Positions 18,408-26,999 of a DNA stretch of 64,000 nucleotides are shown here, one piece after another. The position numbers and the translations under genes were made by a program. Origin of the DNA: Cobetia amphilecti. GTDB lineage: Bacteria; Pseudomonadota; Gammaproteobacteria; Pseudomonadales; Halomonadaceae. The notes beneath the pieces are model-generated. The model was not told the DNA's origin. It was given only the letters and a program-made list of their open reading frames with translations, and ran no database searches. The stretch spans positions 2,976,001 to 3,040,000 of the forward strand of contig NZ_CP084115.1 in assembly GCF_020217465.1 (NCBI RefSeq), in the 5' to 3' direction. How positions within the stretch are numbered: the stretch's first letter is position 1; the number at the start of each line of letters is the position of its first letter.

Positions 18408-19247
18408 ATGACAGAACCACGCCAATCGAGTCGACTCGAGATAGATCAACACGGCGTCGCCCGCCTCACCCTGCTGCGCCCCGAGGTGCACAACGCCTTC
18501 GATGATCTGCTGATTGCGGAGCTGAATCAGCATCTGGAGAGCCTGCACGCCAGGGCGAGTCGCGATGAAGTGCGTGTGGTGGTACTGGCCTCCGAGGGCA
18601 AGAGCTTCTCTGCCGGCGCCGATCTCAAGTGGATGCAGCGCATGGTCGAGTATTCGCTGGAAGATAACCTCGCCGACTCACGCGAGCTTGCGCGACTGAT
18701 GCAGCTGCTCGATGAGCTGCCCTGTCCCAGCGTGTGTCGTGTCCAGGGCGCCACCTTCGGCGGTGCCGTCGGCCTGGCGGCCTGCTGCGACATCGTGATT
18801 GCCGCCGAGCGGGCGCGCTTCTGTCTCTCCGAAGTGCGCATCGGCCTGGCGCCAGCTGCCATCAGTCCCTACGTGCAGCGCGCCATCGGCTCACGCCAGA
18901 TGCGCCGGTATGCCCTCAGCGCCGAGGTGATCGATAGCGCCACCGCGCAGCGCATCGGCCTTGTCCACGAGACCTGCCCCGATGAGCTGCTGGAGGCGCG
19001 CGTCACGGAGGTGGTGCAGACCCTGCTCGCCACCTCGCCTGCCGCCAGTCGCGCCACCAAGGCCCTGCTCAGCGAGGTGGCTCAGGCCCCAGCCAGCGCC
19101 GCGACCCGTGAACGTTGCTGCGAGGTGATCAGCCAGCTGCGCGTCAGCGAACAGGGCCAGGCCGGACTGGCCGCCTTCTTCGCCGGCACGCCAGCGCCCT
19201 GGGTGCCGACCGAGAACCAAACAACCGAGACGTCGAAGCCCTCATGA
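18408..19247 (+). CDS. liuC: 3-methylglutaconyl-CoA hydratase (enoyl-CoA hydratase family)
   Basis: A 279-residue crotonase-fold enzyme between the two carboxylase subunit genes, where 3-methylglutaconyl-CoA hydratase is expected. It has the oxyanion-hole segment SAGADLKWM (about residue 68) and GATFGGAVGLAACCDIVIA, and the acidic residue in FCLSEVRIGLAPAAISPY. ATG 18408 has a GGAAGA about 9 nt upstream and starts at the family position; 18393 and 18348 are longer alternatives. A low-complexity tail (TENQTTETSKPS) closes the protein. Confidence 0.9.
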   Translation: MTEPRQSSRLEIDQHGVARLTLLRPEVHNAFDDLLIAELNQHLESLHARASRDEVRVVVLASEGKSFSAGADLKWMQRMVEYSLEDNLADSRELARLMQLLDELPCPSVCRVQGATFGGAVGLAACCDIVIAAERARFCLSEVRIGLAPAAISPYVQRAIGSRQMRRYALSAEVIDSATAQRIGLVHETCPDELLEARVTEVVQTLLATSPAASRATKALLSEVAQAPASAATRERCCEVISQLRVSEQGQAGLAAFFAGTPAPWVPTENQTTETSKPS

Positions 19248-19415
19248 ACACCAGAGACTTGAAGCCGCTGACGGCATGTCGACGCTCTCGGCGCTGGTCA
19301 TCACTCTCGGCCATCCACCTGGGCCATGCCTGCCGGATTTTTTCTTAAGAGCTTTTCTCTTCCGAACTCTCCTACTCCTGATTCCCCTTGCCACCTTCGC
19401 CACAGGACGCTTGCC

Positions 19416-21668
19416 ATGAACGCCAACCGCGAGACAGACCAGACCCTCCCCGCCGGTTGCGGCGAGATCCGCAAGCTGCTGGTCGCCAACCGGGGTGAGA
19501 TCGCCGTACGCGTGATGCGCACCGCTCGCGCGATGGGCATCCAGACAGTGGCGGTCTACTCCGATGCCGACGCCGATGCCCTGCATGTGCGCGAGGCCGA
19601 CGAGGCCGTGCGTCTCGGCTCCGCCAGCGCCCGCGAAAGCTATCTGGATATCAAAAAGGTGATCGCTGCCGCACGCAAAAGCGGTGCTGATGCCGTGCAT
19701 CCCGGCTATGGCTTCCTGTCCGAGAACGCCGCCTTCGTCAGCGCACTTGCCGAGGCCGGCATCATCTTCGTCGGCCCGCCCCAGAGCGCGATCGCCGACA
19801 TGGGCGACAAGTCCGCCGCCAAGATGCGCATGCAGGCAGCCAATGTGCCGCTGGTGCCCGGCTACCATGGCGATGACCAGCAGGACGATTTGCTGCAGGC
19901 TGAAGCGGACCGCATGGGCTATCCGGTGCTGATCAAGGCCTGCGCTGGCGGTGGCGGCAAGGGCATGCGCGTGGTCGAGAGCGCACAGGAATTTGCGGCG
20001 GCGCTGGCCAGCTGTCGCCGTGAATCCCGCGCCGCCTTCGGTGACGAGCGCATGCTGATCGAGAAATACCTGACCCAGCCGCGCCATGTCGAAGTCCAGG
20101 TGTTCTGCGACAGCTACGGCAGCGGTGTCTATCTCTTCGAGCGCGATTGCAGTGTCCAGCGTCGTCACCAGAAGGTGCTGGAAGAGGCTCCCGCGCCGGG
20201 GCTGACGCCGTCGCTGCGCCGTGAGATGGGCGAGGCCGCCGTGCGGGCAGCGCGCGAGATCGGTTATGTCGGTGCCGGCACCATCGAGTTTCTGCTCGAC
20301 GCACCGCAGCCGGGCAGCGAAAGCCACGGCGCCTTCTACTTCATGGAGATGAACACCCGCCTGCAGGTCGAGCACCCGGTGACCGAGATGATCACCGGCG
20401 AAGACCTCGTCGAATGGCAACTGCGCATCGCGCGGGGTGAACGCCTGCCGCGCCAGCAGGATGAGCTGACGTTGACCGGCCACAGCTTCGAGGCGCGCCT
20501 CTACGCCGAAGACCCGGACAACGACTTCCTGCCCGCCACCGGTGTGCTGGAACGCTTCCGGCTGGATCTGGCAGGGGCCGGGCTGAGCGCCCGGCAGGTA
20601 CGCCTGGACAGCGGCGTCGCCGAGGGCGATGAAGTCTCGATGCATTACGACCCGATGCTAGCCAAGCTGATCAGCTACGGGCCGACTCGTGAACAGGCCC
20701 TCGAGACGCTGCTGCGCGCGCTGGCAGCGCTGGAAGTGCGCGGCGTCACCACCAACCGCGCCTTCCTGTCCCGCCTGACGGGCCATGCTGACTTCCGCGC
20801 CGCCGAGCTGGATACCCGTTTCATCGAGCGCCACCACGACAGCCTGTTCCCCAGCGCGACGCTGGACCACGATAGCCTGGCAGCCAGTGCCCTGCTGGCG
20901 CTCTCGCGCCTGAATGAGCAAGCGAGCAGCACATCACATCCGCACCAAGCGCCCGGCACCAGTCCATGGGAGCGCCGCGATGGCTGGCGCAATGGCCTGC
21001 CACACCAGGTACGCCTGGCGCTGTGTCTGCCCGCTGACGCCGATGCCGATGAGCGCAGCGAGAAGGTGGCGCATATCATCGCGCGCCGCCCCGTAACGCA
21101 TGCTTCCCTGGCGAATACGCACACCTCAGGTATATCCCCTGGGAGCGATTCGCGCGGCGACTGGCAGATTGAAGTGACCACTCACTGCGGCGATGAAAGA
21201 CAGACCACACACCATCTCGGCCGACTCACTCGCCTTGAAGGCAACGCCATCGCCGTGACGCTGGATGGCTATCGTCGCCGCTTCCAGGCCAGTCACGCGC
21301 CGGCGCGCGGCGGTGAAGTGCTGGTGCTGTCGTCAGCGCAACACAGCCAGTCCGGCAGCACTCCACAGGGGGAATCACGCCTGCTGTGGCGGCGCGCCGA
21401 CGCCGTGGACCACGCGCGCCACGAGACCCAGGCGACCCTGAATGCGCCAATGAATGGCACCGTGGTCGCCCAGCTGGTCGCGCCAGGCAGCCATGTCCCG
21501 CAGGGCACGCCCCTGATGGTGATGGAGGCGATGAAGATGGAGCACACCCTCAATGCCCCTGCCGATGGCGAGGTCGCCCAGTTCCACTTCTCGGCCGGTA
21601 ACAGCGTGGTCCAGGGCGATGTGCTGCTCGAATTCACGGCCGCGCAGGTCGAGACGGACAAGGAGTAG
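19416..21668 (+). CDS. liuD: 3-methylcrotonyl-CoA carboxylase, alpha (biotin) subunit
   Basis: A 750-residue biotin carboxylase/biotin carrier protein. The biotin carboxylase domain (about 15-470) starts KLLVANRGEIAVRVMRTARA and includes the ATP-grasp motif ACAGGGGKGMRVV and the Arg-containing MNTRLQVEHPVTE. The biotin attachment sequence MEAMKMEH is near residue 705. ATG 19416 fits the family start; in-frame sequence from 19326 is not family-like. The middle BT linker is low in conservation. It follows liuC after 168 bp and precedes liuE by 5 bp. Confidence 0.92.
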   Translation: MNANRETDQTLPAGCGEIRKLLVANRGEIAVRVMRTARAMGIQTVAVYSDADADALHVREADEAVRLGSASARESYLDIKKVIAAARKSGADAVHPGYGFLSENAAFVSALAEAGIIFVGPPQSAIADMGDKSAAKMRMQAANVPLVPGYHGDDQQDDLLQAEADRMGYPVLIKACAGGGGKGMRVVESAQEFAAALASCRRESRAAFGDERMLIEKYLTQPRHVEVQVFCDSYGSGVYLFERDCSVQRRHQKVLEEAPAPGLTPSLRREMGEAAVRAAREIGYVGAGTIEFLLDAPQPGSESHGAFYFMEMNTRLQVEHPVTEMITGEDLVEWQLRIARGERLPRQQDELTLTGHSFEARLYAEDPDNDFLPATGVLERFRLDLAGAGLSARQVRLDSGVAEGDEVSMHYDPMLAKLISYGPTREQALETLLRALAALEVRGVTTNRAFLSRLTGHADFRAAELDTRFIERHHDSLFPSATLDHDSLAASALLALSRLNEQASSTSHPHQAPGTSPWERRDGWRNGLPHQVRLALCLPADADADERSEKVAHIIARRPVTHASLANTHTSGISPGSDSRGDWQIEVTTHCGDERQTTHHLGRLTRLEGNAIAVTLDGYRRRFQASHAPARGGEVLVLSSAQHSQSGSTPQGESRLLWRRADAVDHARHETQATLNAPMNGTVVAQLVAPGSHVPQGTPLMVMEAMKMEHTLNAPADGEVAQFHFSAGNSVVQGDVLLEFTAAQVETDKE

Positions 21669-21673
21669 TCAGC

Positions 21674-22585
21674 ATGCACTTTCCCCGCAAGGTACGCATC
21701 GTCGAGGTGGGCGCGCGCGACGGACTGCAGAACGAGTCGGTGCCGGTCGCGACTGCCACCAAGCTTGAGTTGATCCGGCGTCTGAGCGACAGCGGTCTTG
21801 CGCATGTCGAGGCCGCCAGCTTCGTCTCGCCCAGGTGGGTGCCGCAGATGGCCGATCACCGCGAGATCATGATGGTGCTGCGCGATAGCCCCACCAAGTC
21901 AGCGACCACTTACTCCGCCCTCACACCCAACATGAAGGGGCTTGAGGCGGCGCTTGAGTGTGGTGTGCGCGAGGTGGCCGTGTTCGGCTCGGCCAGCGAG
22001 TCCTTCTCACAGCGCAACATCAACTGCTCGATCGCCGAATCGCTTGAGCGCTTTGCGCCAGTGGTGGAACACGCCCTCAAGGCCGGTGTGCGTGTGCGCG
22101 GCTATGTGTCCTGCGTACTCGGCTGCCCCTATGAAGGCGAGATAGCCCCCGCCGAGGTGGCCGCCGTCGCTCGCGAGCTCAAGGCCATAGGCTGCTACGA
22201 GGTGTCGCTTGGCGACACCATCGGCGTCGGTACGCCGCTCAAGGCTAAGCACATGCTGGAGCAGGTCAGTCGCGAGGTGCCGATCACACAGCTCGCCGCG
22301 CACTTCCACGACACCTACGGCCAGGCACTCGCCAACCTCTACGCCGTGCTGGAAGAAGGCATCGCGGTGATCGACAGCTCCGTGGCAGGTCTGGGCGGCT
22401 GCCCCTACGCCAAGGGCGCCTCGGGCAATGTCGCCAGTGAAGACGTGCTCTATCTGCTTGAGGGCATGGGCATCGAGACGGGGGTGGATCTGGCAGCGCT
22501 GGCCCGCACCGGCGACTGGATCAGCCGCACGCTTGGCCGGCCGAATGGCTCACGCGTCGGTCAGGCGCTGATGGCGAGTTGTTGA
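21674..22585 (+). CDS. liuE: Hydroxymethylglutaryl-CoA lyase
   Basis: A 303-residue TIM-barrel lyase that splits HMG-CoA into acetoacetate and acetyl-CoA, the last step of the leucine pathway encoded here. It shows the HMGL signatures VEVGARDGLQNE at the N-terminus (metal and catalytic residues), VAVFGSASESFSQRNINCS, LAAHFHDTYGQALAN (metal-binding His pair) and the catalytic Cys loop GLGGCPYAKGASGNVASED. It is the last gene of the liu operon. The 234 bp downstream hold no recognisable gene or strong terminator. Confidence 0.95.
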   Translation: MHFPRKVRIVEVGARDGLQNESVPVATATKLELIRRLSDSGLAHVEAASFVSPRWVPQMADHREIMMVLRDSPTKSATTYSALTPNMKGLEAALECGVREVAVFGSASESFSQRNINCSIAESLERFAPVVEHALKAGVRVRGYVSCVLGCPYEGEIAPAEVAAVARELKAIGCYEVSLGDTIGVGTPLKAKHMLEQVSREVPITQLAAHFHDTYGQALANLYAVLEEGIAVIDSSVAGLGGCPYAKGASGNVASEDVLYLLEGMGIETGVDLAALARTGDWISRTLGRPNGSRVGQALMASC

Positions 22586-22819
22586 GGGTGGGTGGCTCAA
22601 GACCAGTAGTTTGAGACGCTGCCAAGCGAGGCCGCAATGGCGCGCGCTGATTGCGACCAAGGGCCGCACTGGATGGTCGCTGTCATGGAATCGGTGTAGG
22701 CTTGCCGCCGTTCGCGCACCGCTTGAGCCCGATGCGCGCCTTCCAACACCATGTCTCGGCCTGAATCTTCGCCCGTCTTGTAAGCGGGTGAAGCGCGAGA
22801 CAGCTTTCAGGACACCGTG

Positions 22820-23155
22820 ATGAGCGCCCTCCCGAACTGCCCGGCCTGCAATTCCGAATTCACCTACGACGACGGCATGCAGTACGTCTGCCCTGAATGT
22901 GCCCATGAGTGGTCCAAGGAAGCCGCCGTCGAGGAAGCCGGCCCGGTATTCCGCGATGCCAACGGCAACGAGCTGGTCGATGGCGATACCGTCACCGTCA
23001 TCAAGGACCTGAAGATCAAGGGCACCTCCTCCGTCGTCAAGGTCGGCACCAAGGTCAAGAACATCCGCCTGGTGGATGGCGATCACGACATCGACTGCAA
23101 GATCGATGGCGTCGGCCCGATGAAGCTCAAGTCGATCTTCGTCAAGAAAGCCTGA
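22820..23155 (+). CDS. phnA: PhnA/YjdM-family zinc-ribbon protein
   Basis: A 111-residue protein of the PhnA family. The N-terminal zinc ribbon has two CxxC pairs (CPAC and CPEC). A compact beta domain follows ([21 protein letters not shown] through [11 protein letters not shown]). Despite the name, members are not phosphonoacetate hydrolases in most bacteria and the cellular role is uncertain. ATG 22820 is used, with AGGA 9-12 nt upstream; an overlapping GTG lies at 22817. A hairpin terminator follows. Confidence 0.88.
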   Translation: MSALPNCPACNSEFTYDDGMQYVCPECAHEWSKEAAVEEAGPVFRDANGNELVDGDTVTVIKDLKIKGTSSVVKVGTKVKNIRLVDGDHDIDCKIDGVGPMKLKSIFVKKA

Positions 23156-23172
23156 TCGGCCTGCTGCCTGAC

Positions 23173-23220
23173 ACGACGATGCCCCGCCTGCGCTCTGTGC
23201 GCGACGGGGCATCGTCGTTT
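23173..23220 (+). terminator. Hairpin terminator after phnA
   Basis: ACGACGATGCCCCG (23173-23186) pairs perfectly with CGGGGCATCGTCGT (23205-23218), followed by only a short T-run. It probably ends phnA transcription. Confidence 0.65.
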
Positions 23221-23348
23221 GCGGACTGTCGTTTCCAGCCCGCCATTTCCGGCTTGCCTAGGCGTCTTGTTCAGCCCGAGCTGGCCAGCCCTGGCCCGCT
23301 CCAATTCGCTTCAGTCCGCTCTAACCCACCACCCCAGCAAGTGCTCAC

Positions 23349-23717
23349 TCACTCCTCAGGCGATGTCTTGTCGAGCGGCGTGACCTTGGACAGGCGTATG
23401 CGGCGCTGACCGCCGACCTCGAATTCAAAGCGGCCACTCACCTGGACCTCGCGCCCGATATAGGCACCGATGCGCTCCGGTGGCAGCAGTTCCAGGCGCT
23501 GCTGTCCTTCGCCTTCCAGCCAATAGCGGTTGGGCACGTCTTCGCTGCGCACCCTGCCCTGCACGGCCACCTGCTCGCCCTGCCAGGCCTCGGAGTGTTC
23601 CAGCAGCGTCGCCACGCTGGTAGGGCGCGGGCCATTGACGCCATCGCATCCCGTTGTGGCCATCAGCATCACCGCCACGGCCACCATCGCCAGCCAGTGT
23701 TGCATCCCCTTGTTCAT
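23349..23717 (-). CDS. Predicted OB-fold-like lipoprotein
   Basis: A 122-residue predicted lipoprotein. A hydrophobic signal (about 6-21) ends in ATTGC with Cys at residue 24. The mature part contains a QVAVQGRVRSEDVPNRYWL segment and a VQVSGRFEFEVGGQRRIRL strand, the look of an OB-fold that binds small molecules or nucleic acid. No specific family was recognised. The start chosen (23717) has GAGGA 6 nt upstream; the frame is open further to 23768. It stands alone on the minus strand. Confidence 0.65.
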   Translation of the reverse strand: MNKGMQHWLAMVAVAVMLMATTGCDGVNGPRPTSVATLLEHSEAWQGEQVAVQGRVRSEDVPNRYWLEGEGQQRLELLPPERIGAYIGREVQVSGRFEFEVGGQRRIRLSKVTPLDKTSPEE

Positions 23718-24184
23718 CTTCATTCCTCGCGCGACTGATACTTCATCGGGAGCTACCCGCTCGCTCATTCACTCGCTTGCGGCTTGAGGGGACTCGGGCA
23801 ACGGCCCGGCAGTCGAGTTCCTCGCCTCTCGCGTCGAATGGCGATCTCTCGTGGTCACCCAGACGCACCTGACGCCTGAGGTGGACTCATGCACAGTCTG
23901 ACAGCTGCCACGCGAGGCGATAACTCCCTGACCAATAGAATCAGCCATCAGGATCAGCCCTCAACGCAGGCCGTGAGGCGCCGCGCCACCCGCCAGCCCC
24001 ATCACGACTCTGAGGCCTGTCATGCTGAGGCATGGTCGCCGTGCGCGGCATCTGCGGCACCGCCCTTGTCTCGCGCGCCCGCCGCACCTATATCATTGCC
24101 CGCAGGGGCACACCGCGCCATCGACGAGACGTGAATGAAGCGCTTCGTCATATCGCCCTGCCGGCACCTCATCAGGAGAATCAC
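23718..24184. other. Intergenic region without recognised features
   Basis: A gap of 467 bp between the lipoprotein gene and the SDR gene, which are divergent. No convincing coding frame, terminator or repeat was seen. It presumably holds both promoters. Confidence 0.5.
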
Positions 24185-25039
24185 ATGAAGACAGCCAAGG
24201 TGGCCTATATCACCGGCGGTGCTCAAGGCATCGGCCGCGGCATCAGCGACTACCTGCTCGCCCACGGCTGGCGCGTGGCCGTGGCGGATATCGATGCCGA
24301 GGCAGGCCAGCAATATCGAGAGATGAAGAAGCGACAGGCGAGCGGGCTCGCAGAGGAGCCTGCAGAGCCGTCGGGGGAGCTTGCACAACGCTCGGGAGCG
24401 CCACTTGGTGAGCAACCCGCAGAAGACATCGGCGAGCGCCTGCGCGTCTTCACGCTGGATGTGCGTGACGAGAAATCCGTGGCCGCCAGCCTCGCGGCTA
24501 CCTGCGAGGCCTTCGGGCGGCTGGACGCGGTGATCAACAATGCCGCGATCGCCGATCCCTTCCAGGGCAAGCTCGAGGAGCTGTCACTCGAGCGCTGGCA
24601 TCAGGTACTGGATACCAGCCTGACCAGCAGCTTCCTAACCGCCAAGCATGCGGCGCGTCATCTGCGCGAGACTGGCGGCAGCATCGTCAATCTGGCCTCC
24701 AGCCGCGCCCTGCAGTCCGAGCCGCACAGCGAAGCCTACGCCGCCAGCAAGGGCGGCATCGTCGCCCTCACCCACGCCATGGCGATGAGTCTGGGGCCGG
24801 AGATTCGCGTCAATGCCATCAGCCCGGGCTGGATCGACGTCAGCGCCCTGCAGAAAAGCGGCGAGGCCGAATCGTTGAGTGACGAAGACCACGCCCAGCA
24901 CCCCGTCGGGCGCGTCGGCCATGTCGATGACATCGCCGCGTTGGTGGCCTTCCTGATCTCGGACAGGGCCGGCTTCATCACCGGCCAGAATCATGTCGTC
25001 GATGGCGGCATGACGCGCAAGATGGTTTACGTCGACTGA
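24185..25039 (+). CDS. Short-chain dehydrogenase/reductase (SDR)
   Basis: A 284-residue classical SDR. The NAD(P)-binding motif TGGAQGIG (about 9-16) comes first, then NNAAIADP, the catalytic YAASK and C-terminal NHVVDGGMTRKM. Unusually, a segment of about 35 residues rich in Glu, Pro, Ala and Ser (roughly 42-78, with EEPAEPSGELAQRSG) is inserted after the adenine-ribose loop. The Asp-containing VADID at the end of the second strand suggests NAD rather than NADP. ATG 24185 has AGGAG 7 nt upstream. The substrate is unknown. Confidence 0.83.
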   Translation: MKTAKVAYITGGAQGIGRGISDYLLAHGWRVAVADIDAEAGQQYREMKKRQASGLAEEPAEPSGELAQRSGAPLGEQPAEDIGERLRVFTLDVRDEKSVAASLAATCEAFGRLDAVINNAAIADPFQGKLEELSLERWHQVLDTSLTSSFLTAKHAARHLRETGGSIVNLASSRALQSEPHSEAYAASKGGIVALTHAMAMSLGPEIRVNAISPGWIDVSALQKSGEAESLSDEDHAQHPVGRVGHVDDIAALVAFLISDRAGFITGQNHVVDGGMTRKMVYVD

Positions 25040-25060
25040 TACGACAAGGCAGACTGAGAC

Positions 25061-25096
25061 GACAACGCCTGACGCGATTGCACGTCAGGCGTTGTC
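25061..25096. terminator. Hairpin between SDR gene and trxC
   Basis: GACAACGCCTGACG (25061-25074) pairs perfectly with CGTCAGGCGTTGTC (25083-25096) around an 8-nt loop. T-runs are poor on both sides, but it lies between convergent genes and probably serves as a terminator for one or both. Confidence 0.6.
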
Positions 25097-25162
25097 AGTT
25101 CTTGAGCTGCGTCCGGGTTTCCCTGAACGCTCAACTGCGGACTTGTCTTGAGCGGGCCGTGG

Positions 25163-25600
25163 TCACACCGCGTGCGGTGCCAGCCACTGCTTGAGCTGAC
25201 CGGCCTGCATCACGCCTGATTCGCGCGCCAGCTCCTTGCCCTGCTTCATCACCAGCAGCGTCGGAATGCTGCGGATGCCGAAACGACCGGCCAGCGCCTG
25301 CTGGGCTTCGGTGTCGATCTTGGCGAAACGCACACGGGTGCCCATCTGCGCGGCGACTTCATTGAAGATCGGCCCCATCATCTTGCACGGGCCACACCAG
25401 CTGGCCCAGAAGTCGATGACCACCGGCATTTCACTGCGCACCACCAGAGCCTCGAAGTTGTTGCTGGTCAGTTCCAGCGGCTCCTTGGGCAGCACGGCGG
25501 CGCTGCACTTGCCGCAGCTGGGGTTGTCATCCAGACGCGCGGTGGCCACACGATTGAGAGCGAGACATTGCGGACAGGCCAGCACGAGGGATTCAGACAT
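25163..25600 (-). CDS. trxC: Thioredoxin 2
   Basis: A 145-residue thioredoxin with an N-terminal zinc-binding region (CPQC then CGKC) and the active site WCGPCK. These are the TrxC/thioredoxin-2 features that set it apart from TrxA. It reduces disulfides in the cytoplasm, notably under oxidative stress, and the zinc finger tunes its redox behaviour. ATG 25600 is chosen because GGAG lies upstream and the zinc ribbon begins right after; the longer frame to 25648 is not family-like. Confidence 0.93.
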   Translation of the reverse strand: MSESLVLACPQCLALNRVATARLDDNPSCGKCSAAVLPKEPLELTSNNFEALVVRSEMPVVIDFWASWCGPCKMMGPIFNEVAAQMGTRVRFAKIDTEAQQALAGRFGIRSIPTLLVMKQGKELARESGVMQAGQLKQWLAPHAV

Positions 25601-25796
25601 GATCGGACTCCAGAGAAATGGGGATGCGGCGCGCCACGTGACGGTCAACCGTCAGACGCGTACCGATAAGCGCAGATCATACGACTCGTGGGCCAGGAAG
25701 CAATTGAGCCACCTTATCGCCCTGATTGGCTGGCTGTATGAGCCCGCCTGATCTGAACGAACTGAACGAACTGAACGCCCCCCTGCCCTCAACCTG

Positions 25797-25826
25797 AAGG
25801 GCCCCGCCAGTCACGGCGGGGCCCTT
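25797..25826. terminator. GC-rich hairpin downstream of yeiH
   Basis: AAGGGCCCCGCC (25797-25808) pairs with GGCGGGGCCCTT (25815-25826), loop AGTCAC. No T-run follows on either strand. It lies 27 bp after the minus-strand yeiH stop and probably blocks read-through. Confidence 0.6.
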
Positions 25827-25852
25827 CGCGCTTTAGCACACCCAGGAGTCGG

Positions 25853-26920
25853 TCAGATGCTGGCCAGCCCGAACTTGATGCACAACGTCACCAGCACCAG
25901 CAGGAAGAGGGTTTCCACCACCATCAGGATCACCGGCTTCCAGCCCACCACCGCCAGCTTCTGGAACGACGTCTTGACGCCCAGCGCGGCAATCGCCGCC
26001 ACCAGACACCAGCGCGACAGGTCGGTGAAGCCTTCCACGGCGACACTCGGCACCCAGCCGAGGCTGTTGATCAGCACCAGTGCCACGAAGGCGATCAGGA
26101 AGGTGGGGAACATCGGCACCTTGCCGCCCTCATCGCCATTGGCCTGGCGCGCACTGCGGAACAGCAGCATGAAGACCATCACCGCCGGCACCAGCATCGC
26201 CACCCGCAGCAGCTTGACGAAGGTCGAGACGTCCCCGGTGTGCTCGGAAATGATGTAGCCCGCGCCCACCACCTGAGCCACGTCGTGGATGGTACCGCCG
26301 AGGAAGATGCCGGCCTCGGCATCATCCAGCCCCAGCAGCCTGACGATCAGCGGATAGGTGATCATCGCCACGGTCGAGAGGGTCGTCACCCCGACCACGG
26401 TCATGATGGTGTGGCGCTCGCTGGTGGCGTTGCGCGGCATCACCGCCGACAGCGCCAGCGCCGCCGAGGCACCGCAGATGGCCACCGAGCCACCGGTCAA
26501 TAGCCCCATGTCGCGGTCCAGCCCCATCACGCGGGCCAGCAGCGCGCCGAACAGGATGGTCGCCACCACCCCGAGCACCACCGTGATCACCGGACCGAGG
26601 CCGAGACTCGCGACCTGCTCCAGCGTGATGCGCACGCCCAGCAGGGCCACGCCGAGGCGCAGTACCGTCTTGGAGGCGAACTCGATTCCCGCCTTGCACG
26701 GCCCCTCCTCGGAGAGAAAGTGCAGCGACATGCCGAACAGCAGTGCATAGAGCAGCGTCGGGCCGCCGTAATGATCGGCGATGAAGGTGGTCGCCAGCGC
26801 GATGATGATGCAGATCAACAGGCCCGGCATGATGGTGCGCACGCGCCCTTCCAGGGTCCGCCACAGGCTGGTGGGCGGGGTGGGTGTGTCGTGCAGTGAT
26901 GAACTGTTGTCAGTGGCCAC
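25853..26920 (-). CDS. yeiH: YeiH-family (putative sulfate/sulfite exporter) membrane protein
   Basis: A 355-residue integral membrane protein with about ten hydrophobic segments, of the YeiH/PSE family. This family includes SuyZ, encoded with sulfonate-degradation genes in Paracoccus. Motifs GGSVAICGASAALALSA (about 140) and FLGGTIHDVAQVVGAGY (about 215) are typical. The GTG at 26920 is preferred over the upstream frame because AGAGGA lies 8 nt before it. It sits 79 bp after a GMC dehydrogenase on the same strand, within a sulfonate gene region, so export of sulfite or sulfate released from C2-sulfonates is the likely role. Confidence 0.8.
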   Translation of the reverse strand: MATDNSSSLHDTPTPPTSLWRTLEGRVRTIMPGLLICIIIALATTFIADHYGGPTLLYALLFGMSLHFLSEEGPCKAGIEFASKTVLRLGVALLGVRITLEQVASLGLGPVITVVLGVVATILFGALLARVMGLDRDMGLLTGGSVAICGASAALALSAVMPRNATSERHTIMTVVGVTTLSTVAMITYPLIVRLLGLDDAEAGIFLGGTIHDVAQVVGAGYIISEHTGDVSTFVKLLRVAMLVPAVMVFMLLFRSARQANGDEGGKVPMFPTFLIAFVALVLINSLGWVPSVAVEGFTDLSRWCLVAAIAALGVKTSFQKLAVVGWKPVILMVVETLFLLVLVTLCIKFGLASI

Positions 26921-26999
26921 GCGGATTCCTCTTGAAGACCAGCAAGCGGTGACGGGCAAGCAGCCCCGCCGCGATGTGTCGTTCAGGCACGCAGGCCTG

